Positions 23,635-35,999 of a DNA stretch of 64,000 nt are shown here, in pieces. Each line of letters opens with the position of its first letter. Within the stretch, counting starts at the first letter, position 1. Both the position numbers and the translations under genes were made by a program. Source of the DNA: Gnetum montanum (Eukaryota > Streptophyta > Gnetopsida > Gnetales > Gnetaceae); the NCBI GenBank assembly GCA_015680685.1, contig MNCI01027496.1:443953-507952 (forward strand), written 5' to 3'. Under the pieces are notes generated by a model. That model was not told the DNA's origin. It did not search any database and was given only the letters and a program-made list of their open reading frames with translations.

Positions 23635-25829
23635 TGTACTATCCGAAATCATCGGTGTAAGGCTGGAAGAAAACGAACGCCTAAAGATCTCTGGAGAGAT
23701 ACAGCAGACACTACCTTCGCGTGAGGGTAACCTGGAAATAAATGAAGGTAGAGTGCCTTGGATGGTTTGCACACAAATTAGACAAGGACTTCCCCTAGCG
23801 TACGCAATGGCAGTGCGCCGAGTTATTGTAAACAAACGTAAACAAATGCAAACGTAAAAGTGGACAAGTGCAAACAAGGTGTAAACAACGTAAACAGAAA
23901 ATAATGTAAACTGTAAATATGATTGGCAAAGATGTAACTATTTGTATTGATTGAAAATTACAAAGAAGTGCACCGGTCAGAACGTAGTTGCAGAATGATT
24001 GCAAGGTGGACATTTAGCCTAGATGTGAATGGATGCTGGGGAATACAAGTTTTTGGTTGCAGGTTTTGCAGTGTGACCAAGATTGCCCTTGCTCAGCGTG
24101 ACCAAGTCTGATGCCCAACGTATGAAATGTTGCCTAGAATGTTTAGTGTACAAAGTGTATAGGATGCTCCGTGATTAAATTTTGCCAACCTTGATCTAGT
24201 GGAAAATTAGGGTATTTATATAGTTTTGATGCATGGGATGCGGATCTATGTGAAGATCCATGGCTGCGGGGTGAGAAAAATTTGGATTGGGTGACAAGTA
24301 TGTGCGTTGACCAGATGCACAAAATTATTACAATGTACAGTGCAGCATCCAAGATCTCTTACGCTGACATGTGTAATCCACAATGTATGAGCTTAATACG
24401 CTAAAAAATGCAAAATGTACAAAGAATGTTAAAGTACAAGAATGGATCTGGATGTCTGGCCTCCGGATTTGCAGATCTGTGCTATTTTTAGCTTTGCTAA
24501 GGCCTCCAACATGCATGGATCTAGCTCTAGCATGTCTACAGTGTGTCCTAGTGTCAACATCTAGCATCCAATGTCCAACATCGAGCGTATGAAAGCGCTT
24601 ACACTAGGTTTACGCTATTGGAAGCATGTCAGCGCGACTAACAACATATGACCTGAAAATAGTGCATTTTGAACCTATTTTTGACCTTTGAGACTTGTTC
24701 TCAGAGAGGATGTGCATGCCATGGGTCATGAGGGTTTTGTGTGCCAAATTTGGGCTAATTCAGATGTTGTTTTGGCCCTGTTTTGGTTGATGACATTGGG
24801 CATTACGTAGTGTAGCGTCTGAAAAAGTAACCCCAGCGTCACCAAGTGGTTCTGCCTTGTTTTGAGCTCATTTTTGTATGCTAATGCCTGTTTGATGTTT
24901 CTTGACTATTGCTTGCTCTCTAGGATGGCTGAGGTGCAAATTTTGAGTTTCGTTTGGTTTTTTTTCAAGCCTGTTTAGTTTGGTCACACTGTGCTTATGC
25001 TGTGCAGTGTGACCAAAGTGTGGCCCCAGCGTGACCAAGCTTAAATGGCATGTTTGAAGCCCAAATCATGATTTTCTAAAGCCTATGAACATGTACAATT
25101 TTTTCCTAGCTCCCAAGAGTCGAATTCATGTCAAAATTCTGCCTGGAGATGTCTGAATTGAGCTGTTCCTGTTTGGTCACGTTGTGCAGCGTCTAAAAAA
25201 GTAACCCTAGCGTCACCAAGTCAAAATGACATATTTGAGGCTCAAATTTGGATTTTTTGAAGCCTAGAAGTTGTTGGGGGCCTTGGTGAAGGTCATGGGG
25301 GGTCCTTGTGCTTGATTTCTACCTGTTTTAGCTCAGTTTCGGGGCTCCAAAAGTTGGTGACGCTGATCCTTACGCTGTGCAGCGTAAGAAAATGTAGCTC
25401 CAGCGTGAGCAACTGAAAGTACCTTATTTAAGATCCAAATTTTAATTTTTTGGAGGCTAGGAGCTACTAGGGACCTTGGTGAAGGTCATGGGGGGTCCTT
25501 GTGCTTGATTTTGACATGTTTTGGCTCAGTTTTGGGGCTCCAAAAGTTGGTGACGCTGATCCTTACGCTGTGCAACATAAGAAAATGTAGCCAAAGTATA
25601 CTTAGCCAAAACCAAGCCTTTTGAGCCTAAAACTTTTGATTCTGGATGCCAGAAGTTGGTGCAGTCACTTGTGGACCCCGGGGGGTACCTTGACTATTGA
25701 ATCGTGAACCATCGGGGGTTGTTTCGGAGGCCTCCAAGTTTGGTCATGTTGTACTCATGCTTGGGCAGCTGCATGACTTAACTTGAATCTTGTCCGAAAG
25801 TGCTAGGGCAAAATTTTGTGGTGTTTTCA
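23635..25829 (-). mobile_element. Element F: solo LTR inserted in element B
   Basis: 2195 bp absent from the same place in C and D. Flanked by GTTTG (23630-23634) and GTCTG (25830-25834); the uninterrupted site in C reads GTATG, so this is a 5-bp duplication with one change. Termini TG...CA. On the minus strand TATATAAATA lies at 24222-24213, so it most likely reads right to left: U3 from 25829 to about 24200, then R-U5. No ORF of note, and no similarity to the A-E LTRs. A short non-autonomous element rather than a solo LTR is possible. Confidence 0.75.
24783..25770. repeat. ~192-bp tandem array with hairpins in U3 of element F
   Basis: Six degenerate units, phased on TTGGTSAC-like words at 24783, 24980, 25172, 25354, 25547 and 25740 (spacings 182-197 bp). 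Each has a CAGCGT..ACC phrase and a GAAGCCTA-like phrase. Units at 25281 and 25481 share a long identical stretch (CCTTGGTGAAGGTCATGGGG). Perfect inverted repeats: TTTGGTCACACTG / CAGTGTGACCAAA (24979-24991, 25005-25017) and CTTACGCTG-tg-CAGCGTAAG (25369-25388). Confidence 0.85.
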
Positions 25830-25834
25830 GTCTG

Positions 25835-27360
25835 GAACATATGACCATTGAAAATGGAAAATTGGTAATCCTCAACACAAGACTTGCTGCCAAACAAAAA
25901 GGAAGCTGGCTGAAAGTGATAAACAAGTCGTCAAAAGCCTTTGCTTGGTCATATATCCTGAATTAACTGAAATAGATCATAGGATATGCCAGCATAGGAT
26001 TTACACAGACCCCTCCATGAAACCTCAAAAACAACCACAGAGGCGATTGAACCCAAAATTGAAGCAAGTAGTAAAAGAAGTAATAGAAAAGCTTCTTAAA
26101 GCTGGGTTCATATATCCCGGTGTTGATAGCAAATGGGTTAGCCCTCTGGTGATCGTGCCTAAAAAGGGAGGCAAATGGAATGTGTGCATAGATTTTAGGT
26201 TGCTAAAGATGGAAACATTTAGGGATCATTTTTTGTTGCCATTCGTTGACCAAGTCTTAGACACCATAGCAGGGCATTGCTATTATAGTTTTCTGGATGG
26301 CTATAGTGGATACAACCAAATATGGATAGCCCCAGAAGATCAAGCCAAGACAACGTTCACCAGTCCTTGGGGAACATGAACATTTGCGTATAAACAGATG
26401 TCGTTTGGCTTGTGCAATGCTCCTACCACGTTTCAACGTCTAGTTCTAAGCATATTCCAATAGCAGATAGGGAACAGAGTGGAAGTCTTTATGGACAACT
26501 TCTCCACCTATGAAACAAGTTTTGATCAAGCCCTGGACTGATTAGAGAAAGTGCTAAAAATATGCGTAGAAACTAACTTAAGGCTCAACTGGCAGAAAAG
26601 CCATTTAATGGTCTAAGAAGGCATAGTACTTGGGCATAAGGTTTCACATTCAGGAATAGAGGTGGACCTAGATAAAGTTAGGGTCATCCAAGGAATCACC
26701 CGTCAACCAAAAACTGTTAAAGACATTTGATCATTCCTTGGACACATTGGCTATTATAGGAGCTTCATTGAAAACTTCTCCAAGATTTTCAAACCATTGG
26801 TAGAGCTAAAAAAGAAGGACATGCCTTTTGAGTGGACCAGGGAATGTGAATGAGCATTCCAAACTCCGAAACAAAAGCTTGTAGAAACTCCCATTCTACA
26901 AGCTCCTGATTGATCCTGACCATTCCACATAATGACTGACGTGTCCAATTATGCTTTGGGAGCCATACTTACATAGTTAGATGAACAAAAACGTCCTTAC
27001 TACATCCACTATGCAAGTAGAAGTATCACCGGTGCACAACTTAACTACACAACTATAGAGAAAGAATTAATGGCTGTAGTGATTGCATTGGATAAGTTTA
27101 GGCACTATGTGTTAGGTTACAAAGTGTTCATCCACACGGATGATAGTGCAATCCAGTTCCTCATCAACAAGCCAATAGTTAGACGTCATATTATACGATG
27201 GTTGGTAATCCTACAGGAGTTCGATCTAACGATGATCGATTGAAAAGGCATTGAGAATATAGTTGCAGATAATTTATCTCGGTTGAGCTGGGATAGCAAA
27301 GAGGATGAATATGTAATGTATGATCATTTTCCTAATGAATCCCTCTTTGCCAGTGTAGTG
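25835..27360 (+). pseudogene. Element B reverse transcriptase and RNase H, decayed
   Basis: RT reads well at 25945-26379 (VPKKGGKWNVCIDFRLL, then FLDGYSGYNQI) and stops after TSPWGT. The catalytic FMDD is FMDN (26488-26499): the second Asp codon is AAC. Thumb with LGHKVS near 26630. RNase H from about 26930 (FHIMTDVSNYALGA), with KELMAVVIALDKFRHY near 27064-27110. Many stops at former Trp, Gln and Arg codons. Confidence 0.88.
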
Positions 27361-27372
27361 AATAACTAACCC

Positions 27373-28668
27373 ATGGAAACAAATTGGTATAGTAGCATTT
27401 TCACCTATCTCCTTACTCAAAAAACACCACAGGAGATGGACTTTAGGAAGAAACAACAGTTTCTTCACAGAGCCAAGTACTTCATGGAGATCAATGGACA
27501 ACTTTACAAAGTGTGTCCTGATGGCTTGGTTCGATGGTGCGTGCCCGAGGTAGACCAACTGAGAGTTCTCCAAGATGCTCATGAAGGCCCTTGTGGGGGT
27601 CACTATGTGGGGAGACAAATGGCTATTAAGATCTTGCTTGCAAGATATTAGTGGCCAACATTATTTTGGGATGCCCATCAATTTGTTCGATCTTATGAGT
27701 GCTGCCAATGTGATGGGGGAATGACTGCTAGAATGGAGCATTTGCAACAATAGATTCAACCTTTAGAACCCTTCAAAATTTGGGGAATAGACTTTATGGG
27801 GCCCATTACACCAATGTCCAATGGAAAAGCTTACATTGTAGTTGCCATAGACTATCTAATGAAATGGGCTGAAGCAGCTGCTGTTACAGACTGCACATCA
27901 TCTACAGCTACACGATTTGTGCAATAAAAAATTGTAAATAGGTTTGGGATGCCAGGTGCACTTATTTCGGATAATGGAACACACTTCACAGGTGAAACTT
28001 TTCAAAAGTTAATGCAACACTTAGGGGTTGAACATAAATTGACTACACCTTATCACCCCCAAGCTAACGAACAAGCTAAGGTCACCAACAAGGAGATCAC
28101 TAAAATACTAACTAGGATAATTAGCAAGTATAGGCAAGATTGGAGCACTAAAATGAATGATGCTCTTTGGGCATGCCGCTCCACCTAGAAACTCCCTATA
28201 GGCTACTCTCCCTATGAGTTAGTGTACAGAAAGCTTCCAACGCTTTTGATTCAAACTAAGCTCCGTACACTATCCATGGCTTGTGACCTCCACCTCGATC
28301 TTGATCTAGCACAAAAACAAAGGTTTGCAACTTTAAAAGTGATAGAGAAAAACTGATTAGCTACCTTGTCATCAAATGAGTTGCACAAGGCATATAACAA
28401 GCAACCTCATGACTTGAAGATTCGAAAGGTTAAGTATCAACAAGGAGATATGGTTCTCTAATAGAATCCCACACATGTGCCGCAACGCACAAAATTTCAA
28501 ATACTTTGGGAAGGACTTTACATTATTCATACAACCTTTCCTTTAGGGGCCATGACCATATACAAACCTGAGAGCCCTGATAAGAGATTGTTAGTCAATG
28601 TGCAACAGACCAAACCCTTCCATGAATGTAGAACAATCAATGTACATAACACCTTTGAGAAGGGATGA
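27373..28668 (+). pseudogene. Element B integrase, decayed
   Basis: Zinc-binding region 27541-27720 (HEGPCGGHY ... CCQCDGGM). Core: IWGIDFMGP near 27780, LISDNGTHF near 27960, but the DDE glutamate is Lys (AAG, 28078-28080). The C-terminal part has PYELVY near 28210 and a positively charged tail with PLGAMTIYKPESP (about 28540-28580). Interrupted by TAG/TAA at former Trp and Gln codons. Confidence 0.88.
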
Positions 28669-30670
28669 CCTTGCTCACTCTTTCAGATCTCCTACTTCCA
28701 ACTCAATCATGGGGGAGATGACCACCTCTGCTAACCATTTGAAGCCCTCAGTTCCTTTTAAAGTTTTTGTTTTATACATTTTTGTTTTAAAAATTTCTTT
28801 AGCTTTTCTTATTTTTGTTTTGCAACATTGTTGATACTTTTTCACTTCTTTGTATGATTGATTGTTTTGTTTGTTTTTGTTTTTGTTCTTATTCTTGTTT
28901 TTATCCTTGTTTGTTATTTTTGTTTTGTTAGATTCGTTACATAATAAGTGCTCCTAATGGTGGTATGAACTGTATTCTATTGATTGCTAATGTTTGATTT
29001 TTACCTTTGAGTTATAATGTTGATACTAAGGTATGGTTCTTTTGATATAATAGGCAATGAGTCCACGTCATCCATGCATTCATGAATTTCTATGGTCTCT
29101 CTTGGCTTAGAACTGTACATTCCCTTTCTTTAATAATAAAACTATTAATGAATTGGTGATTGGGCATTTTTCAAACTAAAGAAGGACTCAAGGACTGAAA
29201 AGGATGTGAATTCAAGGGGATTTGATGCATTTGTGCTGGCTATTCTCTTGGGTGCTTGGATGTTTTCTTCTTCTTGAGTTTTCCTTACCATTCTGATGTT
29301 GCTCCATTTTTGGGAAGCTGAGCCAATAAAAATAAGTCTTTGCATGGTGTGGTTCTCACGCAAAAAAGAAAAAAAAAAGAAAACAGTGAGAATTCAAAGC
29401 ACACCCTTTAGACAAAATAATTATTTAGGCTACAAACAAAGGCCCTCTCTAACTAAACAAACACGTTCCCTCTAACTAAGACCCTCTCTTGCTTCCTACT
29501 TTTTCCATTCTCATTTTCTCGGAATGGTGGTGACTCTTTGGTGGAAGCATTCTTGTTACTTCAAGTGGATGGATTGGCCAAGTGTATCAATGCAAAGTCA
29601 CTGGATGTGGATTGTTTGAGCTTGGATTTGGAATGAGATCTACTCAGTCACATTAACCATAACTACATAAGGGGTTGTACACCACCTTGTTCTTGGGACT
29701 CCATTCCATTCTCTGCTCTCCATCATTCTTTCTCCACTTTCCACCTCATTGCCAGTTGTATCAGTAGTCTATATTTTGGTTGATGCATTATTTTTTCTTT
29801 GGTGAATTCTTGGGGTTAAGACTTTAACTCTTGCTTCCAAATGACATTTCCAGAGCCTACGGACTCTTTGAATGTGGGATTGCTAGGGCATAAAGGGCAT
29901 GAGCCTGCTTTGGGGAGGACCCATTGGCATTTCTATTTAGTGCATTAGTTAACTTCTTTCCCTTAAACATTCCCGCAATCAACATTTGTTTAGTTCATTC
30001 CCATCTTTGACATCCATTTTATCGGTGTTGCCATTGTTTCTTTTTCTTCATCTTTCTTAGTCCTTATCTTTTTCCATTCTATCGCTACCAGAGGATCGCT
30101 CTTGGTCATGGTGGCCCTGGTCTAATTTTTTTAATTTTTCCTAACCCCTACACCTTGGGTAGTCACTAGTGTTATATCTCTAAAATCTATATTAGCCATA
30201 TCGCAACTCAGTCAATGGACCTTACATCGAGGCAAGGTATCAACTGTATTGTGATTTACTTATCTTTGCTCATATGTGATTGTGTTATGTGTGCAGATGG
30301 CAATCATACATCAATGGACTGGATCTAGAGGAAACAGTCAGGATGGACTGGTGCTAGAATGGTTGTGCAACAAGAATGATGGCGCGGTTATAGATGAACA
30401 ACAGAAGGCGCAATCTTGGCATCAGCAGCAACATGTCTTCTTCTTTTCTCTCTCTCTTCTCTCTCGCAGCTGCCAGATAAGGCTAGATGTCAATTGTATA
30501 TAGTGTTCATTCTTGTAGTCATCAACACTAATATTGTCATGTATTGTAATGATTGATCCATTCACATGTCATCCCATTCACCATTAGTTGTCATTCAAGT
30601 CAATAATCCCATACCTTCCGAATATTTTATAAGGAACTTGAGGATTCGTTTTCATTCAATCATGGGGGTA
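28669..30670 (+). other. Element B 3' internal non-coding region and polypurine tract
   Basis: 2.0 kb aligned with the corresponding part of A (2363-4313). Opens with a T-rich TTTTTGTTTTA ladder (about 28755-28930). No env-like ORF. Ends CATGGGGGTA directly before the LTR. Confidence 0.75.
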
Positions 30671-31463
30671 TGATGAGATGTGATATCGCATCTACCATGC
30701 GATATCGCATACGCGATATTGCATCCTGTCTCATCTTCTATAAATAAGAGGTGGTACCCTTTGTTCTAGAGAGTTAGACTTAGGCCCTTAGCTAGATTCT
30801 TGCAGTTTTGTTATTCCAAAGTTAGAATTATTTCTATGTGCCCGTAGTAGGAGCCATAGAGTGAATGGATCTTTATTCGAACAATTTGTACCTAAGCATA
30901 ATTTTTTGTATGATAATAAAGATGAACTTTATGATAAACCTTGCCGCATACATATTAAGCTAATTAGTAATTAATTATTGTTTAATGCTTTCCTAGTTAA
31001 TTGATATCTTTCTCAACCTTCAACCCTCTTAGTTAAATACACTTAGTATGACCACTTCGAGCATGCATGTAGCACTTGGTATCCCAGTAACGATTAGCAT
31101 TTGGTAATCCCAGCAGCGTTGTACTAGTTTAGGATGTGTACGACAAGTGGGAATGGATACTGGTGTTAGGAACATTTAGAACTTAGTTAATGAATAGTTA
31201 ATGTAAGTTAGTCACTTAGTTCTGTCTCCCTTTCCTTTATTAGCATAAGACATAAAAAATATAAAAGCTATAAAAAATCATATACCTCAAGCTTACTTAA
31301 CCATACAACTGTGACAATACAAGTAAGTTTGGGAAGACAACGATTGATTAACCTTGAGTGTTCCATTAAGGTGCGTAAGCACTTAGTCCTTGGAGTTCGA
31401 CTGGATCACGCGTGAAACACTCATATTCGTATGTTGAGTGTAGGGGTACCTCACCACTCATCA
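30671..31463 (+). repeat. Element B 3' LTR
   Basis: 793 bp, TGATGAGATG...CTCATCA. Two exact GCGATATCGC-type palindromes in U3; TATAAATA at 30739-30746; AATAAA near 30917. Followed by the target duplication GCTTC. Confidence 0.92.
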
Positions 31464-31468
31464 GCTTC

Positions 31469-31533
31469 TATGAAGTGATCTTTTTTGAGCTAGGCTTTCA
31501 TGGGTTGGTATAATTTAGACATTTTATCAATCA
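31469..31533 (-). pseudogene. Element E gag fragment between B and C
   Basis: 65 bp lying between the target duplications of B and C. It aligns with the D gag region around 51170-51230 (GGGTTGGTATAATTTAGAC versus a TGGGATGATAG-type stretch in D), linking the left and central pieces of E. Confidence 0.6.
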
Positions 31534-31538
31534 CTTTG

Positions 31539-32456
31539 TGATGAGAGCAATTACTCTAATTATTAGAGTGGTTACTCTAGCGGTTACTCTAGTAGTTATT
31601 CTAATTATTAAAGTGGTTACTCTAGTGGTTACTTTAGCAGTTATTCTAATTATTAGAGTGGTTATTATAATTATTAGAGTATTTGCTTCCAAGCCTATAA
31701 ATACAGTGCCCAGGCGCAAAATTGGAAAGGAAGTCTTTTAGTAGTCAAGTAGCAAAAATCTTGTAGTCTGTTTGAAAGTTAGGGTATTTTCCAAGTGCCT
31801 GCAGTAGGAGGTCTAAGTGTGGATAGATCTTTATTTGAGAATTATGTACTTGAGCACACCTTGTGTATGGCAATAAAGATGAGCTTTTCAATTTATCCTC
31901 GTAGCACTTGAGATTTTTTTTCTTACGTATTTCTTTTATTTAATTTTCTTATGCATTTATTTTATTTTATGCACTTTACATTTATGTTATTAGCGTAGCA
32001 ATTCATCTTGATCGATTAAGAAAATCATTATATTACATAATCACAACCACTTCAAGCATGTCTGTAATGCTTGGTAACCCAGTAATGATTAGCGTTTGGT
32101 AATCCTAGCAATGTTGCACTGGTTCAAGATGTGTACGACAAGTGGTAATGGATGCTGGTGTTAGGATTAGTTAGAACTTAGTTAATGAGTAGTTAAGTTA
32201 AATTAGTCACTTAGTTACCTCTCTTCTTCTGTACTAGCGTAGGACATAAAAACATAAAAGCTATAAAAATCATATGCCTCAAGCTTACTTAATCATACAA
32301 TCATGACATACAGGTAAGCTTGAGAAGACAACGATCAACCAACCCATCCTTGTTCCATAAGGGCACATAAGCACTTAGTCCTTGGAATTCAACTGGATCG
32401 TGTGTGAAATGCTCATATTCGTATGGTTGGGCATAGGTGTACCTCACTGCTCATCA
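31539..32456 (+). repeat. Element C 5' LTR with TTACTCTA-type U3 array
   Basis: TGATGAGAGCAATTACTC...CTGCTCATCA. U3 (31539-31690) is made of GGTTACTCTAG and ATTATTAGAG words that are reverse complements of one another in part, so both strands show ORF-like periodic peptides. TATAAATA at 31696-31703, AATAAA near 31881. R-U5 matches A, B and D. Confidence 0.92.
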
Positions 32457-32457
32457 T

Positions 32458-32475
32458 TGGCACTATTGTTGGGGA
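32458..32475 (+). other. Element C primer-binding site (tRNA-Asp type)
   Basis: TGGCACTATTGTTGGGGA, one base after the LTR. It differs from the plant tRNA-Asp complement TGGCGCCGTTGCCGGGGA at five positions, all C-to-T or G-to-A. Confidence 0.8.
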
Positions 32476-32592
32476 CTTAGTTATTTGTGTGCTAATTAGA
32501 ACATAGGAAATCATTCACATTGTTGGAACGAATCCTTAATGTTAATTGAGAAAATAATAAACAAGAATACATTGCACACTGAATAGAAAAGT

Positions 32593-35090
32593 ATGTTTCC
32601 TTCTTCGTAAGGAAGCACCTCACTGCCTAGGTTTGAAATAGGAAATAATCAGCGGCGTAATACACATGACGTTGATCTGCCAGTCCCTCAACAAGTTAGA
32701 GTGGTATATATTCATCCTAATGAGTATATACTAGACTTCATCTTTATCCTCCATCAAGATGAACAACTGCGTTAGAAAGACTTAGAAGGTAACATAGTGT
32801 TACCACTCGATCGTTCAGTCCTAAGCATGCTTCTTCATGCTCTCACACGAATTGGCATGCCGCACTTACATGTAGAGTACATTGTGCAAGACCATGACTC
32901 GAGAGAGTACTATCCCACGAAGGCATAACATTAAAGGGACTTGTAACAGGAGAGACATCATAAGTCTTTTAATGGTAAGTGGTCCCAGGATGTCCCACAT
33001 GTCTTAAGAGAAAATGAGGGTGGTGAACCTACCTCAGGCAATTGCCCACATAATGATGTTTCCTCCCTTGACTTTGGCCAAGGGTTTGTGTATCAGAACC
33101 TTCATTCCACTATTCATAACCTAGGTTTTGATACCCAGGGGCATAAAGGATCCAAAAAAGGGACACGAACTCATGATAAAGGTGGGCATTCTGATCGTAA
33201 TCGTGATCAGGGCTGAGACTGCAGAAGAGAAGATAGTAGACACTATCATGGTGACGGTTCTTCTTCTTCTTCACCTTCATCATCTCCTTCACCCTCTCCT
33301 TCAATATCAAGATGCAGTCATAAAGAAAAAGACCATGGGGATAAAGGTAGGAAAAGTGGAAGTCATAGACGAAACAACGAGAAAAGGGGATGAGGGCACT
33401 CTAGAGAGTCACGACATAGAAAAAGGAAGAGTAGGGAACAACGTAGGCATCATAGACGCCATGGATGGGATGATCACGATGAACCCCTTCTTGTTACTTG
33501 AAGTATGTTGAACATAACTGAGGCTGTTAGAATTCCAACAAGGCATCAGAAAGATAGTAGGATCAAAACATTAGATATGAACAACATCCCACGATTTGAA
33601 GGGGGATACAATGCTTATCCTCAAAATCATTTACAAGCATTCCATGATGCGTGTGCCTTATAGAACATAGAGAATGGATGAAAAAAACTTAATTTGTCAA
33701 AATGGACATTAGTTAAAAAAGCGAAAAGCTTGTACTAGTCTTTAGAACTGGAATCCATTCGTAGGTGGAGTACTATGTTAGAACTATTTAATGACAAGTA
33801 CCAAACCTACTCCTGAGTGTCTAACTTGCAAAAGAAAATCTAAGGCTGGAAACAAGAAGGACATGAACCTTTGGATGCTGCCATGGACCGATACTATGCA
33901 CTATTACATCATTGTCTTGGCCATGGTTAAAGGCAAAGGGATCAATTGCACCATCTCGTGGATGGGCTTAGGCATGAAACAAGAAGAACCCTTGGGACTT
34001 ATGCCCAAGGGAGACTATCCAAGCTTAGGTCCCATCAAATTCATAGACTATTGGGGCAAGTTGCTAAGGAAGAAGGTAAGCTATGGAAGAGAGAAAGTAC
34101 GGAAGAGTATAATCGAGATCCTTTCCTTCGGAAGAGGGGAGTAAGATTTTGTAAGGATGAAGAAGAGTCACCACTCAAGGAGATGGTGAATAGAAAAACT
34201 TTGCCTATCAAAAATATGACATCAGAAGTTTCGGCAAATGTAGACCAAATGTGGAATTCCCTAGACAATAGATTTCAAACTGTTCTTAAAATAGTAGAGG
34301 AGTCTAGAGAGCAAGGTACTGAGAAAAGAAAAAAGAAAGAGGCTGAACATGCACATAGCAAGGGTAAGGGCAAAGTTGCCATCATTGAAGAGATTGTGGA
34401 TTTGGAAACAGACAATGATAGTGGATGTGAGATATGTTAATATGACCATCCTAAGGGATGTTTCCCTGTAATCTCACATCTATAGGAGTTTGGGATGTAT
34501 GCACTCAACCCATGATTAAACAAAAGGCAAACACCCCAAAGGTTAGCTTATTCTCAAGGTAACCCAAGGAAGTTCCACCAACCCTTAACATATTATCCTA
34601 GTGGAACTCCACCACAATCAATTGAGCAATATCAATAGTGGAAACACCCATAATCATGGGGAATGCCACCACCAAGGCAATAGTATCCTTACCGACAACC
34701 TAACTCGTATGGATATTACATGCAGCAACCAATCTCCCCATGTGACCATACTGGTCGCATCACTCCTAGACTTCACTACCAATCCCACGAGTATTATAGG
34801 ACTCCCTCTTCTAGAGGCGATATTCTGCAAGCATATCATCTTTCTCATCCGGCCACATCTCTTCCACCAATAGCTCCATTACCATGTACTCCCACGATGC
34901 AAGGTGAAATCCCTACCCAGCCGCAGCAACGTAATGCCATGAGGGTTGTTAACTCTCAACCTACTATTGGTTCCAACAACCACATGAAGAAAAGACCTTT
35001 CTTTAGAACCAATAGTCCAACCAAGCCCTTGCAATCACAAGTAGTTGCTTCCTTAGATGCCTTAGTATCAATCAAAACTTTGGAACCCCC
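32593..35090 (+). pseudogene. Element C gag, decayed
   Basis: The ATG at 32593 is followed by a stop after four codons. Recognisable: N-terminal region with YIHPNEY near 32710, Ser-rich tract near 33260-33300, gag core around 33590-33850, and the C-terminal part 34180-34440 ending in GCEIC then a stop, so the compact zinc knuckle is cut after its second Cys. Pro-rich tail to about 35090. Confidence 0.82.
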
Positions 35091-35099
35091 TTCAACCTA

Positions 35100-35995
35100 A
35101 TCATCACACTCAATGCATACGGTCATGCCGTCACTGATTAGATCAAAGATGGCCACCTCCCCAAGAAATTCTCTGATCCTGGAAGTCCTCTGATATACTT
35201 ACAAATCACTAGAAATGTGTCGTGCAAGGCTCTTTTGGATTTAGGTTCCGGTGTCAACTTGATTTCTCAATAAATGTACAAGGCCTGGAACCTGCCTCCA
35301 TTGAAAAAGAGCAACATATGTTTAAAGTTGGCCGACCAGTCCATCATTGTCCCATTGGGACTAGTGAAAGACAAGACATTGTTACCATTATTTTTGGGTG
35401 GTCATACCCAGTTGAATTCCTAGTGATTTAGGTGAACAACGGTAAGGGGGACTTCCTAATCATAATGGGAAGAGCATGGTTAAGAACCATCGATGCATGC
35501 TGAGGAATCCATGATCTTTCCCTAGAAATATCAAAGAAAAATATATGCAGAAAGATTGAGAAGAAGAAATTTTCGTGCATCGCATACAGTGACATAGGGT
35601 GTAATTGTGTGAAGAGGTCATGGCTTGTGTAAAGTTTAACATTGCCTACATGTAATCAATGTGCACAAGTGATTAACATGCAAAGATTCCTGTATGCAAC
35701 AGCCACACAACAGGAAGACATCCAATGGTTGATAGCTGATCAAGAAAGTAGTTCACTCATATGCATGGAACCAACTGAGGGTTTGACTTGTGCTTACATT
35801 GATAGCATAGACACATTAGAGCAAGTCCACCTCCAACTTCTAAGTCTTAACCTTGAAATATCAACTGGGGAAAGTTGGAAATCCCTAAGAAATTTAAGCA
35901 GGAGCCCCTCAAGCTGAAACCATTGCCCATCGGTATGGAATACATGTTCCTTAAAAATGAAAAACTGGTAATTATCAATGCTAAGCTTGCTCCTC
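35100..35995 (+). pseudogene. Element C protease region, decayed
   Basis: The motif ALLDSG of D is ALLDLG here (Asp codon 35238-35240 kept, Ser to Leu by TCA to TTA). Followed by IIMGRAWLRTIDA near 35460-35500 and the linker, with ICMEPTEGLTCAYIDSIDTL at about 35760-35820. Frameshifts and stops. Confidence 0.75.
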
Positions 35996-35999
35996 AATA

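Larger units (their letters stand above)
19555..31463 (+). mobile_element. Element B: full-length Athila-like retrotransposon with nested solo LTR
   Basis: LTRs at both ends, gag-pol between, and a perfect 5-bp target duplication GCTTC (19550-19554 and 31464-31468). The total of 11.9 kb includes the 2.2-kb insertion F and a 133-base assembly gap; without F it is about 9.7 kb. It is inserted in the gag region of element E in the opposite orientation. Nonsense codons and lost catalytic residues make it non-autonomous. Confidence 0.93.

Noticed and set aside
31539-31690. CRISPR-like array
   Set aside because: Short palindromic repeats without uniform unique spacers, inside an LTR of a plant retrotransposon.
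31531-31741. Overlapping ORFs on both strands with periodic Ile/Val/Thr peptides (also 40627-40939)
   Set aside because: They arise from the U3 tandem array of element C, which is repetitive and partly palindromic; not genes.
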